A stretch of DNA of 64,000 nt from Haliotis asinina. Taxonomy: Eukaryota; Mollusca; Gastropoda; Lepetellida; Haliotidae. The first letter of the stretch is position 1. The number at the start of each line of letters is the position of its first letter. The notes under the pieces are model-generated. The model searched no databases. It saw nothing but the letters and a program-made list of their open reading frames with translations, and was not told the origin of the DNA. The position numbers and the translations under genes are program-made. Of this stretch, positions 45,870 to 58,632 are shown in pieces. Location of the stretch: the NCBI RefSeq assembly GCF_037392515.1, contig NC_090288.1, forward strand, positions 57,025,673-57,089,672, written 5' to 3'.

Positions 45870-46640
45870 GTGGTGTGATAGAGATATTAGAAGAGATATT
45901 AGGTACGATTTGGGCAGATACTGTGTAGGTGGAGAGATATTTGGTACGATGGGGAGAGATATTGTGTAGGTGGAGAGATATTTGGTACGATGTGGGGAGA
46001 TATTGAGTAGATGGAGAGATGTTTGGTACGATGTGGGGAGATATTGTGTATGTGGAGAGATATTTGGTGGGGAGATATTGTGTAGGTGCAGAGATGTTTG
46101 GTATGATGTGGGGAGATATTGTGTAGGTGGAGATATATTTGGCACGATGTTTTGAGATAGTGTAGGTGGAGAGATATTTGGTACGATGGGGAGAGACATT
46201 GTCTAGGTAGAGAGATATTAGGTACGATGTGATGAGATATTGTGTAGGTGGAGAGATATTTGGTACTATGGGGAGAGATATTGTGTAGGTGGACAGATGT
46301 TTGGCACGATGTGGGGAGATATTGTGGAGGTGGAGAGATATTTGGCGCGATATGGTGAGATATTTTTTATGATGTGGTGAGATACTGAATGTGTGGTGAG
46401 ATGTAAAAATATTTTATATGTGGTGCGATACATGTCGTATGTATGGTGTGATATTGCATGTGATGTAGAGAGATATTGTATATGCCGTGGAGAGATAGTG
46501 TACACCGTGTGGAGATTGCTGTGTTTGTTGTTGTGAGGTATTGCATATGCTGTGCAGATATTGCATTTGTTGTTGTGAGATATTGTATTTATTGTTGTGA
46601 GATATTGTATGTGATGTGGTGAGATATTGTATTGGAGATA
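45870..46640. repeat. 41-bp minisatellite grading into shorter units
   Basis: Units of about 41 bp (gtaggtggagagatatttgg, tacgatg, ggggagatattgt) recur about ten times up to 46350. After that come 26-30-bp derivatives centred on gtgagatattgtat. Minus-strand reading frames are repeat-derived. Confidence 0.9.
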
Positions 46641-46711
46641 TTGGAGTGATAGCGTACACGGTGTGGAGATTGTTGTCTTTGTTGTTGTGATATCTTGTAT
46701 TTGTTTTTGCC

Positions 46712-47135
46712 GAGTGCGGCGTAAAACTAAAGTCAACCACTCTTCACTGTATCGCCTGGTAGTTGTCGAGATGTGTGACCTCTGGTGACATCTTCATGCC
46801 CGACACTTCGGTGATAGGGGAATAGTCGTTCCTGTGACAGATAACATATTACGTCATATGACTCAAATTGTGATTACCCATCCTTCAAGTCGCCTGTCTA
46901 GACAGGCATAATTTTGGGATTATTTTTAACACCGCACTCAGCGATAATGGTAACTTAAATATCTGTTTTGAACGAACCAAACGAACCAAACCAGTGATCA
47001 ACCGCCTGAGCAAGCAGCTATGCAACTACGATACGATAAAATGTGTTAACCAAGTCAGCGAACTTGACCACCCGATCCCGTTAGTCGCCTCCTACTACAA
47101 GCTGGGGATCACTTCTAACCCGGATTTCAGTGGAT
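46712..47135 (-). mobile_element. SINE family A tail and a separate family A copy
   Basis: 46712-46740 carries tgccgagtgcggcgtaaaac, a plus-orientation family A tail. 46900-47135 is a reverse copy (caccgcactcagcgataatg, caaaccagtgatcaaccgcc, gttaaccaagtcagcgaac, gatcccgttagtcgcctc). Confidence 0.8.
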
Positions 47136-47331
47136 GCTTTGGAGTCATATGACGTTGGAAATATAACCTCATTAAACAAATGAGGAGTGTCAGTGACGAA
47201 CGACTTCAATCGTACAAAGGGTCATTTTTTCACTCATGTCTATGAAATATTCACTCATCCATCCCATCTAGTCCATTTTCCACTAAAATACATCATAACA
47301 ATTAAGTGGTAAGTATGTGACCACATGAACA

Positions 47332-50300
47332 CTACAAATACCTCACGGCCAAAGGAATGACACTGACTCCACTGTTATTCACTCTGTTAGTTGAGAGACA
47401 TTTTAACACTGCCAGATATCGATGTCGGAACTTGTTGCTGACCACGACGTATATGAGGGGGTTGAGGCACGAGGAGAGTTTGGCGGCCATGACGGGGATC
47501 ACAGTCAGCCAGATAGGTATGGAAGCAGCCATTCCGAACGTCGCCGACAGCGACATTATGGCGTAAGGCATCCAGCAAATCAAGAAAACCAACACCATGA
47601 TGAAACATAGCTGGAAAGAAATTTTACAGCATGTGTTAGTTATGTGCCTAAAATGCCTTTGAAACAACCTATGTGCCAGGAGCTTCGACAAGGAGATAGA
47701 TTACATCAACTTCAACACTTATTTCGAGTATTGTCACCGAGTGACAGCCTAATGTCGACGTTGAACCATTCGTGATGCATTTACGTAAGTCATTTACGCA
47801 CTACAGGAAACCCAGGAGTACAGTTTTAGTCCAGCACACTTAGATGAGATGCATGTCCTCATGTGTCCAAGGGACGCTACTCTGGGCGACATGTGTATCG
47901 TATCTTGCACAGTTGGCCAAATGTTATTTTATTCCATTGGCATTGTTTCGAAGTTGGAGAGTAATATATAGATATGTTTTATTGGTTTCATTGTTGCTAG
48001 CTTATAGGATGAGGTACCCTTTACGTTACTAACGCTTACAGAAGAGATATAATTGTGATATGGACTCTAGTCGTACCTTTGTGAGAGGGTACCTTGATGT
48101 TGGTAAGTCTTACGGACGAGGTATTCAGGTTATATGGACGCTACTGTTATCTTAGAGGATACCTCTGGTGTTAGGAAGAGGAGATATTCTTGTGATATGG
48201 ACTCGTAACGTACTGAGAGGGTTCATCGATGTTACTAACATTTACAGAGGAGGTATCTTGGTAATATGAACGTTACTGTTACCTCAGTGAGAGGGTACCT
48301 TGATGTATACTGGAGGTATACTGGATTATATTTGCACAATGGTGAGAGGATTAACGCTTATAGGGGAGGTATCCTAGATTTGTACCTTAGTGAGGTTTGT
48401 CTCCTGTCGATCACGTCGAAGCTGCATCTCCCTCTTTGTCGCCAGAAGGATGCTGATGTAACAGTAGGTCATGATGATGATGTTCAGTAGGACGACTAAC
48501 ACGACAAGGGATACGATGAATATTTTGTCTTTGATCCGATTTCCTGTCCAATTCACGGTACACGATGTCTAGAAGGAAGGAAAGCACAGAATATTTGACA
48601 TCCACCTGATTTTCTCTCAATCATTCATTCATTTTGGGAACGTGCAATTATTTCTGTAAGAACCGAAAACATTTATGATGCCCTAATTAAAAGTGTTGTG
48701 GCCAAAATCAATTAATTATTCATATAGAGAATCATTATTCGTTTCCTTAAGTTCCAAATTTGTATCAATCCCATTTCACTTAAGTTCCAAATTTACATTC
48801 TTATTTCATTTCAGATTCCAAGTTTTTGATCCAACCTGTCTTAAGCTTCCCTTCCACCTCTGATAAGGGGAGGTAAATGCTTTGGGTTATTCATATCATG
48901 CCATGTGCTCTCAGCATCCACAAGGCATAGTCATCAAGACCCCAAGTTAAGGAGGTCTAAAATAATGGTAAGTCACTTACACTTTTAACTTATACATGAA
49001 GTGGTAACCTTAAATGCAATACTATGTTACTCACATATATATTTAGTATGTTGAAGCAAAGGTAGTTCTTTGTTACCCATTTTCAGCAGACACATTTGTT
49101 TCCATGTGTGAGTATTTCACCTGTTAGCTCACCTTACAGTATATATCATTTATGCTCGGTGAAACCTGTTCATTAAGTGAAACTAGTTAACAGAGAAATT
49201 GTCATAAGGTTAGATAATAAGATATAGCTTTTCATCTTTTTCAGTCAATCAGTGTTTGTAAGAAGATTTGTAAGAAGATTTGTAAGAAGATTTGTAACAA
49301 GATTTGTAACAAGATTTGTAAGAAGATTTGTAACAAGATTTGTAAGAAGATTTGTAACAAGATTTGTAAGAAGATTTGTAACAAGATTTGTAACAAGATT
49401 TGTAAGAAGATTTGTAACAAGATTTGTAACAAGATTTGTAACAAGATTTGTAACAAGATTTGTAACAAGAAATAAGAAGACAAGAATAAAGCATTAAAGA
49501 AACAACCTATTTGGTTATTACAAAAAGTATATAAGGGAAATAAATAAGGGAATGAAATATCGAGAAAGTTTGGCACAATTTCCCATTTATTTTACTTATT
49601 TTGAGTGGTAACCAACATGTTCATATACTAAACAACAACAAAAACCCAACTCAAGTTGTGTTTTTTGTCAAGTTTTTAAAAAGAAGACAAACATGAACGC
49701 TTACTTGTGTGAAATATCATTTTTTTCGAAACTTGCGTTTCTTTGTCTGTTCAGTATTGTTTCTGAAATGCCTACCACCTACAGACCTTTGCTGGCTGGT
49801 CTATGCCGCAGTTAATTTGTCACGTTGCCGAGAATCAAAGAAAAGTTGATGGATGCCAAAACAGGTCGCCTCCATCGTCAGCTCGACATTAATGAGATCA
49901 CACGTGGAGTCGGCACGGAAGGGTTGATGCCATAATGGCGTGGGTATTAAAGGTGTTAACGTTAAACTGAAACGTTGTATTTCAGTCGACAAGGGCCTGT
50001 CACGATCAAAATGGCATTAGTCCGGCTTGGTACATGCAGCCTCACATACAAAGTAAACGCACGTCCTATTCTTGAATGTAACATTTAACCGATGTCATCT
50101 TCCCCACCTGTACCAAGTAAAGGTTCTCTGTGTGAAGGCTGTTCACCTCATTATTGGTTGTTGACTCCACGATCAGGAGCTAAATGACATACAGTATGGT
50201 TCAAAATTATTGAGAATAGCTAAAGCATTTCATATTATTAAACGAGAACAAATCAGATAAAATTGAATGTATTGTGAAAGTGAACTGACCTTTTCATGTT

Positions 50301-52068
50301 GTGTAGGTAACAATTTAATATTTTATCAAGTCTCCTTGAGCTTCACGGCACAGTCTAAGACGGGTAGGCATACTTCCTATCAGAGAGGTTAGCGTCTCGT
50401 GAGTTATGCTGTCCCAGTATCGGACCACTTCTCTCTTCATGTCTTCAATTTTTGTCAACCCCTTTTGATTCACACATTCCTTCATCATCCCCCAAATGTT
50501 CTCAATGGGATTTAAGTCAGGACTATATGCAGGAAATGGTAATGCAGTCACATTTTTCTCCTGAAACCACTGCTTGGCATGTTTTGCGGTGTGTTTAGGA
50601 TCATTATCTTGCTGCAAAATCCAGTCATTTCCATAAAACACATGTGCACCTGGAAGGAGAAAATTATCTAATATGTTAGTGTAGCGTTGACTTGTCAGAT
50701 TTCCTTCAAACACACACAGCGGGGTCGTTCCTAATAAGGATATCCCTCCCCATACATGAAACTTTGGGCTGTATTTAGGTCGTCGATACAACGGTGCTGA
50801 CGCAGACTTTGTCCATATTTTCACATTATTGGGATATACCCATATTGAGCTTTCATCAGTAAAAATCACATTTTCCCAGTCAAAGTTTTCATGTGCCAAA
50901 CACCACTCAACACGCCTGTCTTTATGTTCTTGTTTCATGAGAGGAGAAGGAATTCCAGTCTTTTTCTCCCATCCAAGATCAATCAAATTTCTTCTAACTG
51001 TAGATTTTGATACAACTGTTGATCCCCTTTCTATCATTTCATACCTGATGTTGGAGATGCTTGCCCTTTGCTTTTTAGACGCTAAAATTCCCAGCCGGAC
51101 GCGATCTGGGAAGTCCAATTTTCTGGGTCTCCCTGCTCCTTTCTGGTGCCCCAAATCCTTTCCCTCTTTAAAATTCTTCCTAATCCTATACACAGTAGAA
51201 AGAGGAGTTCCTGTTCTCTCTGCCAATGTATTTACATCATCAATTCCTTGATTACACAACTCAAAAATCAACCTTCTTTTATCTTCAGCAGACATTGTTG
51301 ACAGTGCTGAGGAAAATGACGTCTGCGACAAATTCAGGGGAGGTAACTCTAATTGTACTATACCCAGTAGGCCAAGATGAGTTACCTTCCTTATACCATT
51401 ACTTAGTTTTAAGTATCAGTGAATCAGTTGAGGTGTTAGGATAGCTCAAAGTAAGAAGAAAAATTCTCAATAATTATGAACCAGACTATAGTTCGTGGAA
51501 CGTCACTGTAATCGATGTGGTATGCGGAGTCATCAGTTAATACTAAAAGCGTTGTAAATGTGACAGGATGCAATATTTGTATATATTCAGTGATTTTATT
51601 CTTTAGTTTTAACTGAATTAAACATTCATTTTAGCATATTTTTAAACATTATATACTGCGCTCTCCCGTAATCAATCTCTCAACCTACAATCACCCGAGC
51701 ACTGCCACACAACAGCCAGCTCAAGCGCCGCACTTACTGTCCCTTTGTCGTAAACCTTGTTAGCTTACTTCACCCTGTTTAAGGTCTATTATCAGTTTGA
51801 GATTGAACATTTCTACTGTAAATTGGACATTTAGTTTTGAGCTCTTGGGATCACTTCTGAAGGTTAGTCTCTTTCAATATTTTTTGTAGTTTGTACATGT
51901 CCATGTGATGTGTACAGTTTGTGTGTGTATGCTTTGATAATTTGGCTGCTTGTCATACTATAGGTAATAAGTAGTTTGATATAATTAGTTGTTTTGCAGA
52001 CTGCAACGCATTATAAGTTCATTTTTATACAAACGGTCAACGATACACGCACACACACACACACAGAT

Positions 52069-52107
<39 letters not shown>

Positions 52108-55100
52108 CCATATATATGTATGTATATATATGTGTGTGTGTGTGTGTCAGTGTCAAACTGAATCTTTATGTAATATACAGCTGTTGTGTGAATGTGTAAT
52201 GTATAGATTTGTGGATGTATGAACATGTAATGTGTACATGACTGCATAATGTGTGAATGTAAGAATGAAGCAGGGTTTAACCATTAAATATATTTAAGTG
52301 TTTCTCATTAATCGACAATACCTAAAGGTATTTGTATTGTTGTTGGAGCCATTTGAGTAGTCTGCCCATTGTGAATATATGTTTCCTTTATTCGTGCCGA
52401 AGTAGCTGTATTGCTCATGCAGATGCTTGTGTAACTGACCATACAGGTCTACACACTTCGTGTGTTCACTATATATTATGCATTATGTAATGTCTACTTG
52501 ACAATAAATGTATCGTGCTAGTTTGTTACTTTGTGTGACATGATGTGTACACACATATCTATGTTCTATGTATAAATTAACGTATACATGGAATCTGCTA
52601 TAAATTTAGCTTTGAGGCAATGTGTATGAAATAAGTTGGCAATGATGATATTTTGTAAATGGTTATATAAACAGATTATACTATTACTGATATTATCTGT
52701 TAGCATAATCATTTTATATTTATGTTTTGTCAAAAGGATGTTTTAATTGTTTCAGGGTTTTTTTCATATGAATCATCAATTAATAAAGGTCATACTGCGA
52801 ACACCGCCGTGTCTGTTTATATAATAAAATAGTTCCGGTTTCATAAATATCTGTGGTATGTTGACTCATCAGTTAATTGTCACAGTGAATTTAAATAAGA
52901 CCTACCAATATTGTAATTCTTCGATATTTGTTTCAGACGAGTCTGCAGCTTCAGCTCGCATATTTCCTCAATGTTTTACAGCTTAACAAAGTAACAAAGT
53001 ACTTGTCATGCAGGACAGGCAATGGTGCTCTGGTGACAAAACATATGGCATCCAAGATTAAGTTGATAAGGGGGGTGGTTGTTTTTGACGTACCCCAAAA
53101 GGCTCCCGACTATAATCGACGCCAGCAATCAAAGGTACCACAGCCCAGAAAAATGCGTACATCCAGATTCCGATCAGCATTTTCACCACAAAACTTCGTC
53201 TCTGAAGTATAGTCGCTGGAAAGGTAGAAAGCACATCATTACTAGGGCCAAGGAACGGGAACCACAACATCTTGAGTGGATGCGTAGGTGTGATGCCCAG
53301 GATAAAGGGGGATGTATTGTACTTTGTGACGTAAACATAATTAGGAATTTTAAGATCAACATTGTCAGTCGGACGTTACATATCGCAATAATATGACCGT
53401 CACCATTTTTACAAGATACACTTACGGTGCGTCTTTCAATATGCTCTGGAGTTAACCTTCATTCAGAATTAGTTGACCCTCTCATATCTTGTAACGTGTG
53501 TAAGACTGCACTAGGTTGATTTCAATACAAGCGAAACAATTGAAAAAAAACAACCAAATCATTGAGTTACGAGGGATTTTTTTCTAGAATACAGTACGGG
53601 TCGCCTTTCTCGTATCAGATAGCTTAGGGGCGGTTTGGTAGCCGAGTGGTGAAGGAGCTCCCTACATGGGTACGACTGCTTTCGTAGGTACAACGGGTGA
53701 AGCCCATTTCTGGTATCCCAGCGGTAATACTGCTGAAATATTACTGAAAGTACAGCAAACTCACTCACTCCTGTGCATGCTGTAACTATGGTTTGGGTTT
53801 AATCTGTATAAACTCTTCTCCGCACCGTTAATACAACCATTTCTGCTCTTAAAATAGTTTGGGTGGTTTCTATATTGTTCTTAATCAGCAGTCGTGAGTG
53901 TTTTCCCGAGAACTAACGTTTAGAGAGATGAGCAAAACATGATTGCCGCGTGGCCAAAACAATATGACTGCAACACGTATACGTACGTGCGCGTATGCGT
54001 GTGTGCATGTGTGTCTGAATACCTTTGGTATGTTACGAAAGTGTGATATGTTAAATGTAGGATTACACTTCTCAGAAATCGGTAGATTACTTTTGGGTAC
54101 AAGTCCCATCCTGGATTCCAACACACGCACATGCACGCGCACACACACTCTCTCTAGAATGAGACATCCCAAATATACTCCGCATCATTTATGAAAGCTA
54201 AAACTATTGGTAAAACTAATTCTTCAACTTCTAATTCTTCGTCTTTGTATCTACAACTGAATGTTTTACAAACTTTCTTAATAGTATGGAAAACACATTA
54301 GGCCGTTGAAATGACATTATGTTCTTTAACGTCTGCTACATTCAGTGACAAATAACACATATTTATTTAAATTGTCAATATGGAAAACCACCTGCCACTT
54401 GATAAAGGGTCAGATGATATATAACACATATAAACAAGGTTTAATGTCTTGACAAACGTTACACATCATCAAAAACCCCTAAATGAAAACGGCAAACATG
54501 AAGGAATTGATCATTAAATATCTTATTATCCTCCACTTTTTATGCAAAGAATGACGTGCACGTGCAAGTCGTTTACATTAATGATGCCTAGTATACAACA
54601 TTTGACCACTTTATCAAAGGATTTTTGTGTTGAGTCCTTGATGTATTATCTGGACATAAACAATAATAAATACGGTAGCTGTATTTACAAGAAGACTTCT
54701 TGCAGATGATGAAATAGCGTTCAAGACTGATGGAAGACAGCGTTGAAATGGTGGCGTTCCCAAACAGGAAGCCGAGGAATCCATAGATTGTGCACCCAAC
54801 ATCTCCATACAGCCAGTGCTGAAACAAATAAAAGAGTTACCTGCCCATTGTATAGGATCATATCACAGACTGTCATTCACATCCATAGCCATATTGTAGG
54901 ATAAATGGGAACAGAATCATTACTGACATTCTATTGATGTGAAAACAAATCCATATGACCATTATTTTAAAATGTCATACTCATACGAATAGATAAAAGA
55001 ATTAATAGTGTAAGAGGATAAGAAACTGATTTCTCGTAACGGAAAGTTAAATTCTCGTATTGTCCTCAGACGTTCAGGTCCTGCCATACAACCCCAGATC

Positions 55101-56480
55101 CTTTTTACGCAAGGGACACGACTCAGAAGAATAGAATGTGGCGAAATAAACATTTCATGCCTGGCTAAGGACCTCTGTGTAAAGACCATCGTTAAACATA
55201 AGCCCGTCATTTACTGTTTAATCTTGATTTAACGAGTCATATTCATGCAGACCCCTATGCCACCACTCCCTGAATCACTAATTCCGTTCATCAAGATGTT
55301 AACCTTATTTACTGAATTTGAAAATGCAACTTTTCCTCGTTTCCCTAAGCAAAGTATAGAACAGGCTTTTGCAAAATATTGATTTGGATCAAATATACTA
55401 AACTGGATAAAGTATTTTGTGTATTGCCACTAAAGCAGTATGTGATGTCCCACTTTCTGTTTTATGTTAGAAATAGGATGTCGACAGGGATACCTGCTAT
55501 CACAATACTTATTCCTCATTTCAGTCGAGATGTACGGTTAAATGGTGAGACACAGCACACTAGTGTACATAACGTAGGTTAGTATTCTGATGACACTTAG
55601 CGTTTTATGGATTGATAATAAAGTAGCTTCAATATTGCCCCTGAAACATCCAATTAATTGCTAATAAAATGAGTGGCGTTAAGAAAAATGTGGAAAACAG
55701 TAATTAAATCTCGAGGATGCAATCTTTTAAAAATTTTAATAATAGGACTGCACTCACTGATTCAAACTGCACTTGCTTTGCGAAATCTGTTTCTGAGGAT
55801 AGCCAAGACTGGGTATTTTTTTAGCAAATGTCGGCACCAGAGGATCTAATTCTTAGTTTGGTTGGATACATCATTGTAAAGAAATTTATGTTTGATACTC
55901 GTGTTTGACACTTGTTTAGTTGTACTAGTTATCGATTTTACCCGAAACAGAAATTCGTGCACAAAAGTAAAATATGACATGTAAAGAAACGTCTCATGAC
56001 ATGAGAGCAATTGTTATCTTGTGTCAGGAGATAATACGCTATCCTGTGGAATGTGAGGAAATATTGTCTTATTGAATGTGAGGAAATATTGTCTAATAGA
56101 ATGTGAGGAAATATAGTCCTATGGAATTTTGGGAATATAGTCTTATGGAATATGGGGATGTCTTGTCCTATGAAATGTGAGGTAATATTGACTTATGGCA
56201 TATGATGAAATATTGTCTTATGACTTGCGAGGAAACTTTGCTGATGACATGTAATCAGCTATAACTCCATTTCATGTAGGTATATACTATACTAGTCTCA
56301 TCTATCTAGACCTGAAACCTACCTGGGCGACGTTGGACGACACTATGAACGGGAAGCAAACGCCTGTCATGCCGATGTCGGCGATGGCGAGGTTGAGCAA
56401 TAGGATGTCGACGGAAGAGCGTATCTTCTCTCTGAGAAACATCACCACTGATACCACGTTAGCAGTAACACCAATCACAC
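47332..56480 (-). CDS. Opsin-type G-protein-coupled receptor, five exons seen, N terminus missing
   Basis: Exons in transcript order: 56480-56323, 54818-54689, 53215-53094, 48568-48386, 47610-47332 (stop TAG complement at 47332-47334). All borders are GT-AG and phases agree; about 290 aa. Exon 1 seen: end of TM1 and TM2 (NLAIADIG). Exon 2: TM3 with the disulphide Cys in VGCTIYG and an ERY motif. Exon 3: TM4. Exon 4: EPFG|TSCTVNW, second Cys, TM5. Exon 5: CWMPY in TM6 and TM7 AAKLSSCLNPLIY, with the retinal-binding Lys six residues before the Asn of NPxxY. Tyr takes the place of the usual Glu113 and a Glu sits at position 181, a bistable-pigment pattern. It could be neuropsin/OPN5-like, OPN3-like or xenopsin. 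The first partial codon shows an earlier exon exists. Confidence 0.88.
49250..49475. repeat. 12-bp minisatellite in an opsin intron
   Basis: About 19 units of agatttgtaaga or agatttgtaaca. All six frames stay open through it. Confidence 0.96.
50192..51488 (-). mobile_element. Tc1/mariner element, 1297 bp, with both TIRs
   Basis: Left end cagtatggttcaaaattatt and right end (complement) tagtctggttcataattatt continue into tgagaat. TA target sites lie at 50190-50191 and 51489-51490. The transposase lies between. It is inserted in the opsin intron between the TM4 and TM5 exons, in the same orientation as the gene. Confidence 0.92.
50315..51295 (-). CDS. Tc1-family transposase, uninterrupted, 326 aa
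   Basis: Single reading frame from ATG at 51295 (MSAEDKRR) to the stop at 50315-50317. An earlier TTG-initiated extension is not needed. The N terminus has paired helix-turn-helix segments (TLAERTGTPLSTVYRIRKNF, KSTVRRNLIDLG) and a GRPRKL linker. The catalytic core is D147 in FTDESS, D230 in QQDNDPKHTAK and E265 in NPIENIW, with 34 residues between the last two (DD34E). WGGIS is present. No frameshift or stop, usual family length of about 340 aa, so it may be a recent or active insertion. Function is excision and integration at TA dinucleotides. Confidence 0.93.
   Translation of the reverse strand: MSAEDKRRLIFELCNQGIDDVNTLAERTGTPLSTVYRIRKNFKEGKDLGHQKGAGRPRKLDFPDRVRLGILASKKQRASISNIRYEMIERGSTVVSKSTVRRNLIDLGWEKKTGIPSPLMKQEHKDRRVEWCLAHENFDWENVIFTDESSIWVYPNNVKIWTKSASAPLYRRPKYSPKFHVWGGISLLGTTPLCVFEGNLTSQRYTNILDNFLLPGAHVFYGNDWILQQDNDPKHTAKHAKQWFQEKNVTALPFPAYSPDLNPIENIWGMMKECVNQKGLTKIEDMKREVVRYWDSITHETLTSLIGSMPTRLRLCREAQGDLIKY
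52040..52150. repeat. (CA)n-(TA)n-(TG)n self-complementary microsatellite
   Basis: cacacacacaga runs into tatatata, then ccatatatatgtatgta, then tgtgtgtg. The left and right arms are complementary and can form a long hairpin. Confidence 0.93.
52151..53090. other. Opsin intron sequence, unassigned
   Basis: AT-rich; no exon or recognised repeat. Confidence 0.45.
53628..53772 (+). mobile_element. SINE family B copy
   Basis: ggggcggtttggtagccgag with box A (tagccgagtgg), aagcccatttctggtatccc, ctgaaatattactgaaag and an actcactcactcc tail. Box B is disrupted. Confidence 0.82.
53970..54150. repeat. Inverted GTGCGC/GCGCAC-rich arms
   Basis: 53985-54018 (gtgcgcgtatgcgtgtgtgc) and 54118-54147 (aacacacgcacatgcacgcg) are purine/pyrimidine-alternating and roughly complementary across 100 bp. 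Possible Z-DNA or cruciform. Confidence 0.55.
54819..56322. other. Opsin intron, unassigned
   Basis: 56040-56240 holds a diffuse repeat of gaatgtgaggaaatattgtc (about 27-30 bp, five to seven degenerate units). No exon supported. Confidence 0.5.
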
Positions 56481-57983
56481 CTGGCATCAAGAAACAGCGT
56501 CATGACGTAAGAGAGATCTGAATACAAACTCATGTAACAGCAACAAAACTCTTTCCATATTAAAATGACGATAATGGCGAAATCCTTTCAATATTCATGA
56601 CAATACATGCGACAGAACATGTTCCACATTTTTGTTACAATATAAGTCCTTTCCATGTTCATTAGACATTTTTGAAATTATCATAGCTCATTGTACGTAT
56701 CCGATTATACCACCTGTTAAAAGGTGAGAGTATCCTGCTCAATAGGTGTTAGCTTTCACAGGAACACTCAAAGGCAAGTCATTGGTCACAACGAAAAACA
56801 ATGTATATGACACTAATGGACAGGTACTGTATTACCAAAATACAATAACAAATTAGTTAACTATCTGAAAGACTGGAAAATATATAACCATTTTACACAT
56901 GTATAACAAAAGTACACTCGGCCATCTGAATGTCATGAAAGAATACACTGAAGCTCAGACCAAAAATATTCTGTAATTCTAGGTCACTCCTTAAAACCAG
57001 AAATGATCGGAAAGAATGAAATGACAAAATTACTCTGTTCTAAGCTGTGATATGTCAGGTCATATCACATAAAGGAAAACTGTACAATAACAGACGAGTA
57101 AGTTCTTGAGAGGCATGTAGAAGTTGGTATTCAAGTATAAGACAAACTATTATGGGTGTCAGCGTCTGTTTTCCATACACAGCGTTTCTGGTTTATTCTT
57201 TTAGCCCATGAACGTTGTGCATACAATAAAGAAGCTAACATCCATAACAGCTTGTCATACAATAGACGCGTAGATGATCCTGAAATGTCCTGCACACATA
57301 TGTAATACTACTTTTGAAAGGTTTAAAGATACCTGAAATATTTTAATCTAGGTAAAGCGTTTGTGAAGTTGTCATATGACGGTTGATAAAATCTTTGCTG
57401 AAGAGCACACTTGACAGCACCTCGGCAGATGTGACATGAAATCACCAAATGCTTGAACTGCTAGCACATTCCTCGAAAATATGTGATGACCATTGAAAAC
57501 GGCTCGTTTCTTAAAGCCTTGTGAATATTCTTGTCACTTAATAAGAAGTTTATGCAAAGGTCAAAACACAGATGAGGTTGTCTTACTCCTCTCCTTTAAT
57601 TCCGGTTTAACATCAATGAGAAAAAATGTGAACGAAAGGCCAGAGTCGGTTCAAAATCAACCGGGAATGACAACATTAATGGTTAAACTATCGTCAATTT
57701 TCATAACGTTGGTTGCTAGGTAGCTTCTTTTCAGTTGCATATGATGACGTCATTTTTCATTGCGCAATGGCTTATAGTCACTGGGAAACATAAATGAATT
57801 TGCTTTACCTTTTCAAACAAATATGTTTGAAGAGAAGGAGTTTTCACATATCCCATTTAAAATAATATTTACTATTTGAAATGTTTAACGAGGTGTGTAG
57901 AATCTTTATGCTGTACAGTCTTTGATACTCTTATTTTTCACTTGTTGTTTTATAAATCCTACCGTATCATATGCATATACATA
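56481..57983. other. Sequence upstream of the opsin TM1-2 exon
   Basis: A minus-strand N-terminal opsin exon ending in phase 1 was looked for and not found. AT-rich, no recognised repeat. Confidence 0.4.
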
Positions 57984-58113
57984 TGCTGGACAAAACAAGT
58001 TAGGGATATATATAAATTTTGAAATTTTGAATAATGATGTACTTTTTCATTGACACACTGATATAAATATCAGTCATAAAAATACCAATATACCTAACAT
58101 ATTTTGTCCAGCA
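57984..58113. mobile_element. 130-bp Tc1/mariner-type MITE (copy 2)
   Basis: Ends tgctggacaaaacaagttag and acatattttgtccagca, flanked by TA (57982-57983 and 58114-58115). Same family as 27789-27914. Confidence 0.88.
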
Positions 58114-58125
58114 TAATATGCATAT

Positions 58126-58232
58126 GTATCAACATTTTGTGCTGTGTTAAGTCAAACAATGTATCAACATTTTGTGCTGTGTTAAGTCAAACGATGTATC
58201 AACATTTTGTGCTGTGTTAAGTCAAACGCGAT
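58126..58232. repeat. 35-bp tandem repeat, 3 units
   Basis: gtatcaacattttgtgctgt recurs at 58126, 58161 and 58196. Confidence 0.95.
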
Positions 58233-58450
58233 GCATCCAAACTTGAATACTGTTAGATAATGCTGACCTCAAGCCGAGAGCACTGGAATCTTTTGTCACC
58301 AGTACGAGTATATGTCTACGAAGTGAACTGCATTACATTGATTTTCTTGTTTCTGCATATAATGAAGTAACCGATATTCTTGTCAGCGACGTATTAATAG
58401 TTTTGGCACGCCACGCAACTTAGAAACTGAATATTGTTTGTTATCTTGTT

Positions 58451-58622
58451 ATGTATGTATGTATGTATGTATGTATGTATGTATGTATGTATGTATGTAT
58501 GTATGTATGTATGTATGTATGTATGTATGTATGTATGTATGTATGCATGTATCTATGTATCTATCTATGTATCTCTGCATCTATGTATGTATCGATGTAT
58601 CTATGTATCGATGTATCTATGA
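58451..58622. repeat. (ATGT)n / (ATCT)n microsatellite
   Basis: About 25 perfect atgt units followed by atct/atcg variants. Confidence 0.96.
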
Positions 58623-58632
58623 ATATTTTTTT

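Noticed and set aside
45861..46740. Minus-strand frames rich in ISP/TQYLP
   Set aside because: Derived from the 41-bp minisatellite and its shorter derivatives.
49241..49576. Open frames with repeated LLQIFLQI, CYKSSYKS or FVRRFVTR
   Set aside because: Six-frame translations of a 12-bp minisatellite.
50829..51251. 140-codon plus-strand open frame
   Set aside because: Antisense shadow of the Tc1 transposase.
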